NCBI GenBank assembly: GCA_020072925.1
Contig: JAIQGA010000010.1
Coordinates: forward strand, 1 to 55,855
Reading direction: 5' to 3'
From: Terriglobia bacterium
GTDB taxonomy: Bacteria; Acidobacteriota; Terriglobia; UBA7540
DNA: 55,855 nucleotides
Positions 9,160 to 19,491 of this stretch are shown piece after piece; the first letter of the stretch is position 1, and every line of letters starts with the position of its first letter. A model generated the notes under the pieces. The model made no database searches, had not been told where the DNA came from, and saw nothing but the letters and a program-made list of their open reading frames with translations. Both the position numbers and the translations under genes were made by a program.

Positions 9160-9322
9160 TGTCATCCTGAGGAGCCGCAGGCGGTCCTGAGTGAAACGAA
9201 GGAAGGATCTCCGCATTTGCGCAATTCATGAAATGCGGGGATTCTTCGCGAAGTCTACCCTGAGCGGACTGCCGGGATCCTTCGCTCCGCTCAGGATGAC
9301 AGTCGAAGGGCTCAGAATGACA
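9160..9322. repeat. Dispersed inverted repeat ending in TGTCATCCTGAG
   Basis: TGTCATCCTGAG at 9160-9171 is mirrored by CTCAGGATGACA at 9290-9301, with a third related arm (CTCAGAATGACA) at 9310-9321. Internal pieces such as GAAGGATC and GGATCCTTCGCTCCG are also complementary. Elements of this appearance are widespread in bacterial intergenic DNA. It separates the glycosylase (minus strand) from the oxidoreductase (plus strand), and spurious reading frames run through it. Confidence 0.8.
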
Positions 9323-9399
9323 TGGGTGGCGTTGGGATGTCGCCGGCTGTATAATCGCGCCTCCCACGGGGAGAGAATTCAATAAGGGGGCACTCATCG

Positions 9400-10764
9400 A
9401 TGAATTCCATGAATCGAAGGGATTTTATGCGGCGCTCGGGCATGGCGGCGACGGCGGGGACCGTGGCGCTGAGGTCCGGCGGCAAAGTGCTCTGGGCGTC
9501 GAGCCCGGGGCCGGCGTCGGTGCCGCCGAGCGACCACGTGCGGGTGGGCGTGTTGGGGATTGGCGCGCGCGCCCAGAGCGATGCGTATAGTTTTTCCATC
9601 ATTCCGGGCGTCGAATTGGTGGCGGTCGCGGACGTTTATAAGGACCGCCTGACTCGTGCCAAAGAACTCTTCGGCGAAAAGCTCGAGACCACAAGCGACT
9701 ACCGGCGCATCCTGGAACGCAAAGATATTGACGCGGTGCTGATCGGCTCGCCCGACCACTGGCACAAGGCCATGATTATCGAAGCCATGGACGCGGGCAA
9801 AGACGTCTACTGCGAGAAGCCCATGACGTACAAGATCGAGGAAGGCTTCGACATCATCGACGCGGAGAAGCGCACGGGACGGATATTGCAGATTGGCAGC
9901 CAGTGGGTGAATTCGCCGCTCACCGACCTGGCGAAGAAATGGATCGACGAGGGGCGGTGCGGGCAGATCACCTTGGTGAAAGCCTGGGAAAATCGTAATA
10001 CGCCCTCCGGCGCGTGGTTTTATCCCGTCGCCCCGGATGGCAACGAGGAAACCATCGACTGGAAATCCTGGCTGGGCCCGGCGCCACAGCGGCCGTTCGA
10101 CGCCCGGCGATACTTCCGCTGGCGCTGCTACTGGGATTACTCGGGAGGACTTCAGACCGACCTGGTGGTGCATCACCTCAACACGCTGCATTACCTGATG
10201 CACGAGATCTGTCCGCGCAGCGCTATCACTTACGGCGGGACCTATCGCTGGAAGAAAATCTATCCGGAGACGGAAGTCCCCGACGTGGTCCAAACGCTCT
10301 TTGAATACCCGAATTTCACTTACAACGTTTCCCTGACACTGAACTCCTCGAGCCAGGGATTCGGCGCGTATTTCATGGGCACCAAGGGGACCGCGCAGGT
10401 CAGCGAGACGGCGCTCTCGTTCTACGGCGACAACCCGTTTGACGATTACGGCTGGGTGGTGGCGGCTTGGCCTGCCAAGATGCAGGAAGAGTTTGTGAAA
10501 TCTAACGGCATCCTGGGCATCAATTCCCCCTGGGCGCCGGGTACCTGCACCGCGCCGGAGGCCTACGAGCACTACGACATCATCGGCGATCCTACGGACC
10601 TCCACGTGAAAGCTTTTGTCGAGTGCGTGCGCACGCGTACCAAGTCCAAGGAAACCGGCGTGGAAGGCCACAACGCCGCATTGGGCGCGCACATCGCCAA
10701 CATGTCCTATCGCAACGGCAGCCGCAAGGTGACGTGGGATGGGAAAAAGGCAAGTGTGATTTAG
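9400..10764 (+). CDS. Tat-exported Gfo/Idh/MocA-family oxidoreductase
   Basis: NAD(P)-dependent oxidoreductase family acting on sugars or inositols. A twin-arginine signal (NRRDFMRRSG) heads the protein. The Rossmann nucleotide-binding region follows (VRVGVLGIGARAQ, about 45-60), then the family's CEKPMTY block with the catalytic Lys and a PDHWH segment. The C-terminal half is the alpha/beta substrate domain. 454 residues is usual for the Tat-exported subgroup seen in Acidobacteriota and Planctomycetota. AAGGGGG precedes the ATG; an ATG three codons in is an alternative. The specific substrate is unknown. Confidence 0.9.
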   Translation: MNSMNRRDFMRRSGMAATAGTVALRSGGKVLWASSPGPASVPPSDHVRVGVLGIGARAQSDAYSFSIIPGVELVAVADVYKDRLTRAKELFGEKLETTSDYRRILERKDIDAVLIGSPDHWHKAMIIEAMDAGKDVYCEKPMTYKIEEGFDIIDAEKRTGRILQIGSQWVNSPLTDLAKKWIDEGRCGQITLVKAWENRNTPSGAWFYPVAPDGNEETIDWKSWLGPAPQRPFDARRYFRWRCYWDYSGGLQTDLVVHHLNTLHYLMHEICPRSAITYGGTYRWKKIYPETEVPDVVQTLFEYPNFTYNVSLTLNSSSQGFGAYFMGTKGTAQVSETALSFYGDNPFDDYGWVVAAWPAKMQEEFVKSNGILGINSPWAPGTCTAPEAYEHYDIIGDPTDLHVKAFVECVRTRTKSKETGVEGHNAALGAHIANMSYRNGSRKVTWDGKKASVI

Positions 10765-10765
10765 C

Positions 10766-10796
10766 GATTGAGTGATTTGGTGATTGAGTGATTTCA
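10766..10796. repeat. Word-repeat block 3 (GATTGAGTGATTTGG words)
   Basis: Single arm of GATTGAGTGATT words immediately after the oxidoreductase stop codon. Its complement (ATCACTCAATCACCC words) occurs at 13136-13170, so the two arms flank about 2.3 kb containing four small genes. Confidence 0.65.
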
Positions 10797-10899
10797 GGGC
10801 CGGCAGTTCTGCGAATGGCAGACGGGGCATGCGGCCCTCGTCGCCATTTCGCGCCAGCTCTCAGGATTAGAGGAGGGCGGAGTCCACGGGAGGCGTGCG

Positions 10900-11469
10900 A
10901 TGACAAGAGTCTCATCCCTGGCATTGATGGTCCTAAGTTGTGTCCTGATTACCCCTCCCTTGGTTTGCGCTGCCACTCCAGCACCTCGCAAGAAGGCGAA
11001 GGGAGAGTACTTCTACGCAACGATCGAAGGCCGAGTGAGTCAGAACAATGTAACGATTGTGATTGAAGGATACACAACACGGGATGATGGCGAGCTCCTC
11101 CGACTGGCGTTTGAGTCGGGCAGAAGTGGGGGGCTTGAAAAGGCCCTCGGGAAGATGAATAAGGGGCAGTTTCGACTTGGCACTGGGCCGACCAATCCAT
11201 TGCGAATCGTCCAGTCTGTTTCGACAGCAAAAGGGAGAAGAGTAAGTCTCGTCGCCGATCGAGACCTGGAATGGTTCGAGCTCAGGGGTGACCCCTTGCG
11301 CAGCAAGGAGTACCCCTTCACTTACGTCGAACTGGATCTTGACCAGAACGGGAAAGGTAGCGGGCTCCTCATGCCGTTTGCTAGAGTACGATTCACCGAC
11401 GATGGCCACCTAAAGATCGAGAACTACAGCGTGCGGCCCTTGCGGCTGGTCTCGTTTACACCCGAATGA
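10900..11469 (+). CDS. Hypothetical exported protein
   Basis: 189 residues with a clear signal peptide (LALMVLSCVLITPPLVCA) and a mature part without a domain I recognise; it is rich in beta-prone sequence. GGGAGG lies 8-10 bases before the ATG, supporting the start. Stands alone between repeat block 3 and the orphan ribbon-helix-helix gene. No function is proposed. Confidence 0.7.
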   Translation: MTRVSSLALMVLSCVLITPPLVCAATPAPRKKAKGEYFYATIEGRVSQNNVTIVIEGYTTRDDGELLRLAFESGRSGGLEKALGKMNKGQFRLGTGPTNPLRIVQSVSTAKGRRVSLVADRDLEWFELRGDPLRSKEYPFTYVELDLDQNGKGSGLLMPFARVRFTDDGHLKIENYSVRPLRLVSFTPE

Positions 11470-11559
11470 GCAAGTTGTTCCGCGCGCTGGTGACGCGGCG
11501 TTTGCGACTTCTGCGGGTGGAGCGAAGCTGTGCCGTCGCAGATATGAGGCAGTGATAAC

Positions 11560-11784
11560 ATGGTTCGGACGGAGGTCAGTCTCGACAAGCAGGAGTACGA
11601 GCTGGCGAAGAAGGAGGCGAAGGCGCTGGGGATCTCCTTGGCGGAGTTTGTTCGCCGGGCAGTGCGGCGCGCGCTTCCAGCTTCCGGCGAAGCTCCCTGG
11701 GTGCGCTATGCGGGGCTCGTCGAATCGGGCAACCCGCGCTTGAGCCGGTCGATCGACGAGACCGTGTATGATTCCAAAGACTGA
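11560..11784 (+). CDS. Ribbon-helix-helix (CopG-type) antitoxin-like protein, orphan
   Basis: 74 residues. The N-terminal VRTEVSLDKQEYELAKKEAKALGISLAEFVRRAVRRAL is the beta-strand plus two-helix ribbon-helix-helix DNA-binding fold; the tail ending in DETVYDSKD resembles VapB-type antitoxins that wrap a PIN toxin. No PIN or other toxin gene follows within the next 160 bases, so the partner is lost or elsewhere. It may act as a solitary regulator. Confidence 0.75.
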   Translation: MVRTEVSLDKQEYELAKKEAKALGISLAEFVRRAVRRALPASGEAPWVRYAGLVESGNPRLSRSIDETVYDSKD

Positions 11785-11949
11785 AGCCTGCGTCAATGGC
11801 TCCGTGGTGAGAATTACTGGAATGTGACACACAAGATTTTGAAGGTGTGAGACAATGCCAGGTGCGCTGGGCAGGGTCATGCCGGCGATGGTGCCGGGGG
11901 TACCTGTACCAGGCAAGTTCGGGCGAACTTAATTCAAGGGAGGGTAAAG

Positions 11950-12474
11950 ATGAGACGACTGTGGATTGGTTTGTCTATTCTGACGCTGGCGGTGTGGCTG
12001 CCAGCCGCGGCTCTGGCTCAGGGAGGTTCGCGCGGGACATCGAAGATTACCGTGAAAAGCGCGGCGGTCTCTGTGGAATACGGCCGGCCCGCGCTCAAAG
12101 GGCGCTCAGTAACCGAGATGCTTGCGAAACTGAAGCCGGGGCAAGTGTGGCGGCTGGGCTCTAACCAATCGACGACATTTACGACCGCCATCGATCTGAA
12201 GTTCGGCGACGTCACCATTCCGAAAGGCGAGTACAGCCTCTGGGCGCGTCGCGAAGCGGATAATTCCTGGAAGCTGGTCTTCAACAAGCAGCACGGCCAG
12301 TGGGGCACGCAGCACGACGCCGCACAGGACCTCGCCGCCGTGCCCTTGAAGGAATCGAAAGCGGGCAAGCCCGCGGAAATGGTCACCATCAATCTGCAAC
12401 AGCAGGGCGACGGCGGGGCCATTGCGATCCAATGGGGCGACATGGAACTGACCACGGATTTTGCGGCGAGTTGA
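11950..12474 (+). CDS. DUF2911 exported protein
   Basis: 174 residues: signal peptide ending AAALAQG, then a compact beta domain. Recognisable family features are SVEYGRPALKGR, the LKPGQVWRLGSNQSTTFTTA stretch and a IPKGEYSLWA segment, all usual for DUF2911 proteins of Acidobacteriota and Bacteroidota. The ribosome site GGGAGGG is well placed. Function of the family is unknown. Confidence 0.85.
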   Translation: MRRLWIGLSILTLAVWLPAAALAQGGSRGTSKITVKSAAVSVEYGRPALKGRSVTEMLAKLKPGQVWRLGSNQSTTFTTAIDLKFGDVTIPKGEYSLWARREADNSWKLVFNKQHGQWGTQHDAAQDLAAVPLKESKAGKPAEMVTINLQQQGDGGAIAIQWGDMELTTDFAAS

Positions 12475-12683
12475 ACGCGCCTGGGATGAACCGAAACCTG
12501 GTTTGTGGCAAGCCGGCAGCGCTGCGGCTGAGGGGCGTTGCCGGCGTGCGCCACATGACCCGACTCTCCGTTGCTCTTTCTTCATAAGCCCCGGTAATTA
12601 TCAACATAAAAAAATTGCATACGCTTTCCTGCCGGAATGCATCTATGCTAAGGAAAGTTTCTGTTTGAAGGAGAATTCGGACC

Positions 12684-12797
12684 ATGATTGTTCTGGTGAT
12701 TTTCGGTGGACTCGTTGCAGGAGGAGCGCTTTTTGCCGTCCTCAAGAATTCCAGCAAGCGATCGCAATCCAAATATACCAAGCTGAACATCGGCTAA
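12684..12797 (+). CDS. 37-residue single-pass membrane microprotein
   Basis: A short open frame with AAGGAG at 12668-12673, ten bases before the ATG. The peptide begins MIVLVIFGGLVAGGALFAVL, one glycine-rich transmembrane helix, then a short basic tail with KNSSKRSQSK. It lies alone in a 700-base gap between DUF2911 and the VWFA genes. A possible hairpin with a UC-rich loop (GGGAA...CCCG/CGGG...TTCCC) follows the stop. No family is recognised; the ribosome site and clean membrane topology are the evidence. Confidence 0.45.
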   Translation: MIVLVIFGGLVAGGALFAVLKNSSKRSQSKYTKLNIG

Positions 12798-12975
12798 CCC
12801 AGGGAATCCCGCCTCTTCGGGTTGTTCCCCCTCGGTAGTATCCACTCAGCCTCCGCGTCGGAAAAAACTTCCGGTATGAGAAGGGGTGGTTGTGTCCCTA
12901 CACGCGGCAACGAACCGCGAAAGAGCCGGCAAACCGGTGGTGTCTCATGCAATCGAACTTGAGAAAGTGACAAAC

Positions 12976-13102
12976 GACCCCTCACCCACCGCTTCGCGGT
13001 CCCCCCTCTCCCCAAGGGAGAGGGCCATGGTCAAATCTTTAGACTTAGATTACAGGCCTTTCCCAGGGGGAGAGGGTGGCCCGCAGGGCCGGGTGAGGGG
13101 TC
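12976..13102. repeat. Dispersed inverted repeat, GACCCCTCACCC ends
   Basis: GACCCCTCACCC at 12976-12987 is mirrored by GGGTGAGGGGTC at 13091-13102; inner arms CCCTCTCCCCAAGGG and CCCAGGGGGAGAGGG also pair. This resembles a repeat family common in bacterial intergenic DNA. It occupies much of the gap before the VWFA genes. Confidence 0.8.
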
Positions 13103-13135
13103 AAGGGTTGCGACGCTAGGGAAGCATTCTGCCGA

Positions 13136-13170
13136 ATTCACCCAATCACTCAATCACCCGATCGCTCAAT
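13136..13170. repeat. Word-repeat block 4 (CAATCACTCAATCACCC words)
   Basis: Complement of block 3 words, placed 5 bases beyond the stop codon of the minus-strand VWFA gene. Together with block 3 it forms an inverted pair around the small-gene segment. Confidence 0.65.
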
Positions 13171-13174
13171 GTCT

Positions 13175-14230
13175 TTACTGGCTGCTGGCAACCGAGGAGG
13201 GAATCGGCGCTTTGGGGGCGTAGTAGCCCGGCTTGGTGCGCACGACCAGCTTGTTGCGGCCGTTCAAGAGGGCCTCGACGCGCAGGTTGCGGTAGGTGCC
13301 GTCCTTCTTGGCGTTAGAGGGATAGTAGGCCAGCGTGTATTGATCGCGAATATCATGAGCGATCTGGGTGCAAGTCCCCTCGACTTCGTCGAGCGACTTG
13401 GGGAAGTAGGCCTGACCGCCCGTGGCTTCCGCCAGGGTTTTCAGAAATTTCGCGGCGCGCCTCGGCCCACCACCGTGAACCTTGAACAATCCCCCAGGTT
13501 CCTCGGACCCCAGCAGGCCGATGGTATAAATCACGGCATTGGATTTTTGCGCGTATTTGATCAGTTCCTCGAAGGAATAGCGGCTGGCATTATCTTCGCC
13601 GTCGGTGACGACCAGCAGAACCTTCTTGTCGCGATTGCCGAGCTTCAGGTGGTCGAGTGAAGCATAGACGGCGTCATACAGCGCCGTGCCGCCGCGCGAG
13701 TCAATCTTGTCCAGCGCGGATTTCAGGTCCTCCATGTTGGCGGCAAAATCTCCCGGCGTGTCGAGGTAATAGACGTCGTTGAAATTCACGACAAAGGCCT
13801 GGTCCTGGGGATTCGACGTCTTGACGAACGTGAGCGCCGCCGCGTTCACCGACTGGCGCTTCTCGCGCATGCTTCCGCTATCGTCGATCACGATGCCCAT
13901 GGTGACCGGGATGTCGGCGTGGCTGAACACCGAGAGCTTTTGCGGCACGTTGTCTTCGAACACCTTGAAATTGTCCTCTTTGAGGCCATTCACCATGCGG
14001 CCATGCTTGTCGAGGACCGTCGCGTGGATCACCACCATATTGACGTCCACGTTGATGGTGTATTCACGCTTCGGCTTGTCCCCGGTGGAGGGAGGGTCAG
14101 ACTTCGGCGCGCTTTGCGCCGCCAGCAACGCGGGCAGGCACAGCCACACGGCCAGCCAGGCCCCCCCGCGCCGGGAAATCAATTGGCCTAACGTCCTATT
14201 GAGTCGGAGCATAGTATCCAGTACGAGCAT
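13175..14230 (-). CDS. VWFA-related domain exported protein (downstream copy)
   Basis: 351 residues: a membrane/signal segment ending LLAAQSAP, then a von Willebrand factor A domain with the MIDAS motif DDSGSM at about residues 115-120, a TDGEDN block carrying a further MIDAS ligand, and a C-terminal RTKPGYYAPK segment. This layout is that of the VWFA-related proteins expanded in Acidobacteriota. Its start overlaps the end of the upstream VWFA gene by 35 bases (17 if the ATG at 14212 is used), so the two are coupled. Likely a metal-dependent adhesion or scaffolding protein outside the cytoplasm; the ligand is unknown. Confidence 0.88.
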   Translation of the reverse strand: MLVLDTMLRLNRTLGQLISRRGGAWLAVWLCLPALLAAQSAPKSDPPSTGDKPKREYTINVDVNMVVIHATVLDKHGRMVNGLKEDNFKVFEDNVPQKLSVFSHADIPVTMGIVIDDSGSMREKRQSVNAAALTFVKTSNPQDQAFVVNFNDVYYLDTPGDFAANMEDLKSALDKIDSRGGTALYDAVYASLDHLKLGNRDKKVLLVVTDGEDNASRYSFEELIKYAQKSNAVIYTIGLLGSEEPGGLFKVHGGGPRRAAKFLKTLAEATGGQAYFPKSLDEVEGTCTQIAHDIRDQYTLAYYPSNAKKDGTYRNLRVEALLNGRNKLVVRTKPGYYAPKAPIPSSVASSQ

Positions 14231-15212
14231 ATACCTGGAGGGGCGGCAGCCCCTTCGGGGGATTGAGCTTGACCTTAATGCGCCGCCAGCGGCCGTCCCG
14301 AATGAGGTTGGAGGGTTTGTAACCGATCAGGTACTGGTTGCGGAGCTCGATGGAAATTTTCTCCGCAATATCCGGTAACTCGTTCGGATCCTCCACGCTG
14401 AACATGCGTCCCCCGGAAACTTCCGCCAGTTCCGCCAGCAAGCTGGGGCCGCCGGCCTCCTCGGGAGTGCGGCCGCGGGAGGCCAGGGGCTCGAAGATCC
14501 CTACGGCGTAGATTTGCACGTCGGATTCCTTCACGGCCTTCTTGATGTCGCGTTCCGTGTACCGGCTGTGGTTGTCCCCGCCGTCGGAAATCACCAGCAA
14601 CGCCTTGCGATTGGTCGTCCCCTTCTTCATTTCGCTCAAGCCCAGGTAGATGGCGTCTAACAACGCCGTTCTTCCGCCCGATTTCACAAACAACAAGCGG
14701 TCCTGCAGATTTTCGAACTTCGACGTGAAGCCCGTGATGAGATTAGGCCGATCGCTGAAATTGATCAGCATAAACTCATCCTGGGGGTTAGATGTTTTGA
14801 AGAACTGGAGGGCTGCTTCCTTGGATTTCGGAATTTTGTCTCCCATCGAGCCGCTGCTGTCGAAAATCAGGCCCACGGAAATGGGAGCATCCTCTGTGGA
14901 AAAAGTGGCGATGCTTTGGGGGACTCTTTCGTCATAGACCTGGAAATTGCCTTCGTCTAGCCCCGTCACGATACGATCGTAGGGATCGGTCACTGTTACA
15001 TTCACCATCACCAGGTTCACATCTACCTGGATGGGGGCCATGTGGACGGGGGGCTTGCGAACCGTGACCCGCGAGGGGTCGTCGACGCCGGCTGGAGCCG
15101 GCTTCTGTTTCTCATCGGCTCGGAACTGAGGATTCGGGATAACCACGCACACGGATGCGAGCAGTCCGATGGCGCCCCACCGCCAAATCGAACGCAAGCT
15201 AAGTGCGGTCAT
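14196..15212 (-). CDS. VWFA-related domain exported protein (upstream copy)
   Basis: 338 residues, same architecture as its neighbour: N-terminal hydrophobic signal, VDVNLVMVNVTVTD beta segment, MIDAS FDSSGSMGD, ISDGGDNHS block and C-terminal ARTGYYAPT. The two proteins are clearly paralogous, suggesting a tandem duplication, and may form a heteromer. GAGGG lies about ten bases before the ATG. Confidence 0.88.
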   Translation of the reverse strand: MTALSLRSIWRWGAIGLLASVCVVIPNPQFRADEKQKPAPAGVDDPSRVTVRKPPVHMAPIQVDVNLVMVNVTVTDPYDRIVTGLDEGNFQVYDERVPQSIATFSTEDAPISVGLIFDSSGSMGDKIPKSKEAALQFFKTSNPQDEFMLINFSDRPNLITGFTSKFENLQDRLLFVKSGGRTALLDAIYLGLSEMKKGTTNRKALLVISDGGDNHSRYTERDIKKAVKESDVQIYAVGIFEPLASRGRTPEEAGGPSLLAELAEVSGGRMFSVEDPNELPDIAEKISIELRNQYLIGYKPSNLIRDGRWRRIKVKLNPPKGLPPLQVYARTGYYAPTQ

Positions 15213-17251
<2,039 letters not shown>

Positions 17252-17253
<2 letters not shown>

Positions 17254-17281
17254 GGATCAGGGGTTAGGGATTAGGGATTAG
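17252..17281. repeat. Word-repeat block 5 (GGGATTAGGGATTAG words)
   Basis: Four degenerate units of AGGGATYAGGG placed just after pyrG and about 55 bases before the kdsA start. No inverted partner is nearby. Confidence 0.6.
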
Positions 17282-17335
17282 CAAGCACCCTTATAACAAG
17301 GCCCTGAATCCCCGTTTATTCGAAAGAAGCTCGAC

Positions 17336-18102
17336 GTGAGCCAACCGCTGCGAATTGGCAAACTCGCGCTGGGTGCCGGACAACCATTGTTTCTGATTGC
17401 CGGGCCGTGCGTCATCGAGAGCGAACGCCACGCCTTCAAGATGGCCGCGCGGCTTTCGGCCATTGCGCGCGAACTGCGCATTCCTTACATTTTCAAGGCT
17501 TCCTACGACAAGGCCAATCGCACTTCCATCCAATCCTACCGCGGCCCGGGCCTGGCGCAGGGGCTGAAGATACTGGCGCGCATTAAGCGCGAGCTGGGCG
17601 TCGCCGTTCTGACTGACGTCCACGAGCCAGCCCAGGTCGCGGCGGCGGCGGAGGTTTGCGATGTTCTCCAGATTCCCGCTTTCCTCTCGCGCCAGACAGA
17701 TTTGTTGCTGGCCGCTGGGCGCTCCGGCGTCGCCGTCAACATCAAGAAGGGCCAGTTCCTCTCGCCCTGGGAAATCCGGCACGCGATCGAAAAAGTGAGG
17801 GGCACCGGGAACGATCGTGTTTTCGTTACCGAGCGTGGGACGACGTTTGGCTACAACAACCTGGTCGTGGACATGTGCAACTTCCGGGCGGCGAGGGCCG
17901 GCAGAGCGGCGGCCAACCCCAATTCATTGCCACTCTGGCGCGCGCGGGGGTCGCCGCGGGCGTCGATGGCCTCTTTATGGAAGTGCACGACCAGCCTGCC
18001 CGCGCGCTTTCGGACGGCGCCAACGCGCTGCCGCTCCCACAGTTCCGCCCCTTGGCGCGCAATGTTCGCGACCTGGGCCGGTTTGTGCGAAAGCTCCGCT
18101 GA
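17336..18102 (+). pseudogene. kdsA: 3-deoxy-8-phosphooctulonate synthase, frameshifted
   Basis: Condenses PEP with arabinose-5-phosphate to Kdo-8-phosphate for LPS. Intact parts include LIAGPCVIESE, FKASYDKANRTS, RGPGL, LTDVHEP, FLSRQTDLL, KKGQFLSPW and TTFGYNNLVVDM. Immediately after VVDM (17875) about 20 expected residues, including the FDATHS block with its metal/active-site His, are absent and the frame changes. The rest of the protein (VQLPGGEGRQSGGQPQF, then VDGLFMEVHDQPARALSDG) continues in the other frame to a stop at 18102. The original frame runs instead into the next gene. GTG start. The pyrG-kdsA adjacency is common and supports the identity. Confidence 0.9.
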
Positions 18103-18123
18103 ATCAATCTGGAGGACGATTTT

Positions 18124-19114
18124 ATGGAGTCTTTGGAAAGGACGCGCCGGGTAATTGCCGGCCAGCCCGTCGATCGCCTGCCCGCGCAGCCGGTCCTGAT
18201 GATGTTTGCGGCTCAGAACGCCGGCTATCGCTACCTTGACTATACCGTGGACGGCGGCAAGATGGCGCACGCTCAACTGAAAATGATGGAAGATTACGGC
18301 GTTGATTGCCTGCTGACCTGCTCGGACCCGGCGCGTGAGGTGATTGATATTGCCGGGACCGGCAGCGTTGATTGGTTCGACGATCAGGGACCGGCCATCA
18401 ACGAAGGACGCGCGGCGTTGCGCGACAAAGCGCGGCTGAAACAGTTCAAGCTCCCAGACCCGTTGGGCGGCGGACGCATGCACGACCGCATCAAGGGCAT
18501 CGAGATCATGCGGCGCGAAGGCGGGCCGGGAGTTTCGATTGTGGGGTGGGTGGAAGGTCCTCTGGCGCTGGGAGCGGAGCTGCGCGGCGTGTGCACCATC
18601 ATGACGGATTTCCTCGACGATCCGCCCTTTGTCCGCGACCTGTTCGCGTTCACTTCGGAGGTGGCGATTCATTACGCGATGGCACAAATTGAGGCAGGCG
18701 CCGACACCATCGGGATGAGCGACGCCGCAGCCTCGATGATGGGCCCGCGCCCGTACGCCGAGTTCCTGTTCCCAATGCAGCAGCGCGTGTTCACGGTCAT
18801 CAAGGAGAAATATCCTGAGGTCACTGCGCGCCGACATCTTCGAGCTGGATTTTCCGGTGGATTTGCCGCAGGCGCGGGCCAAACTCGGGCCGGAACGGGT
18901 GATCTGCGGGAATGTCTCCACCATTACGGACTTGCTGGAAGGCACGCCGGAAAGGGTCTATGAGGCAACGCGGCAGTGCCACGAGACTTGCGGGCGTTAC
19001 CACATTGTGGGGGCGGGTTGCGAAGTTTCGCCGCGTACGCCTCCCGAAAACCTGCGAGCGATGTTTCAGTATGCGCGCGAGCATAAGCCGGAAGAGTACC
19101 TGCTGACGGCCTAG
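18124..19114 (+). pseudogene. Uroporphyrinogen decarboxylase-family protein, frameshifted
   Basis: GGAGG precedes the ATG. The family relates to uroporphyrinogen decarboxylase and to corrinoid methyltransferases (MtaA/CmuA type); distance from true HemE suggests the latter group. Frame 1 reads MESLERTRRVIAGQPVDRLP to VIKEKYPEV (about 18822). The next block expected here, a LHICGNT-type segment, is missing, and the remainder (LRADIFELDFPVDLPQARAKLG, then VICGNVSTITDLLEGTPE and VGAGCEVSPRTPPENLRAM) lies in a second frame ending at 19114. The lost length is 2 modulo 3. This is the third consecutive gene with such a lesion. Confidence 0.85.
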
Positions 19115-19491
19115 CGCCGATCGAGGCGGGCCGAGCTTTCGCTTGACAATTTCCTGCCAGCCGGAGAAGTCACTCGCGCCTTCGGGGTGCGCCAGTATTT
19201 CTCGATACCGCACCAGGACCCAAGAAAAGAACTTGCCTTACGGATTAATTCCGAATATCCGCTGGCGGTGACGATGAAGGGGAAGCGCGAATCGCGGCGC
19301 GCCCCGGCGCAGGAGCGCGCGGTCCCCGCGCGCTGAGGTCCGGCGGGCGGCTGTAACGGCGGCCCCCGATAGAGTCGGGGGTGACCGCCGAACGCCCGCC
19401 CCCGCCCCGGTTGACGCGGGCAGCCGAATGGGGTAGTTTTCTCGTGGTGGTGGTCCCTGCGGCGAGGCCAGTCTTGCCGCGCCGTTAGAAC
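19115..19491. other. Gene-free 377-base spacer with a long GC hairpin
   Basis: No supported gene. Short open frames are present but have neither a ribosome site nor a recognisable motif. It contains the strong hairpin listed at 19342-19400. Confidence 0.5.
19342..19400. repeat. Three-tier GC-rich hairpin element
   Basis: Nested complementary arms: GGCGGGCG (outer), CGGCGG (middle) and CCCCCGA (inner), closing a TAGAG loop, then TCGGGGG, CCGCCG and CGCCCGCC. Only small bulges (CTGTAA-side, TGA, AA) interrupt it. Could be a REP-like element or an RNA structure; it has no U tract, so a simple terminator is unlikely. Confidence 0.65.

Noticed and set aside
9160-9322. CRISPR-like array or tRNA-like structure in the repeats
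   Set aside because: Repeats are inverted, unequal in length and without regular spacers; no cloverleaf or CCA-ready stem was seen anywhere in the window.
10766-13170. Insertion sequence bounded by inverted repeats
   Set aside because: No transposase gene and no target-site duplication; the arms are degenerate word repeats found elsewhere as plain hairpins.
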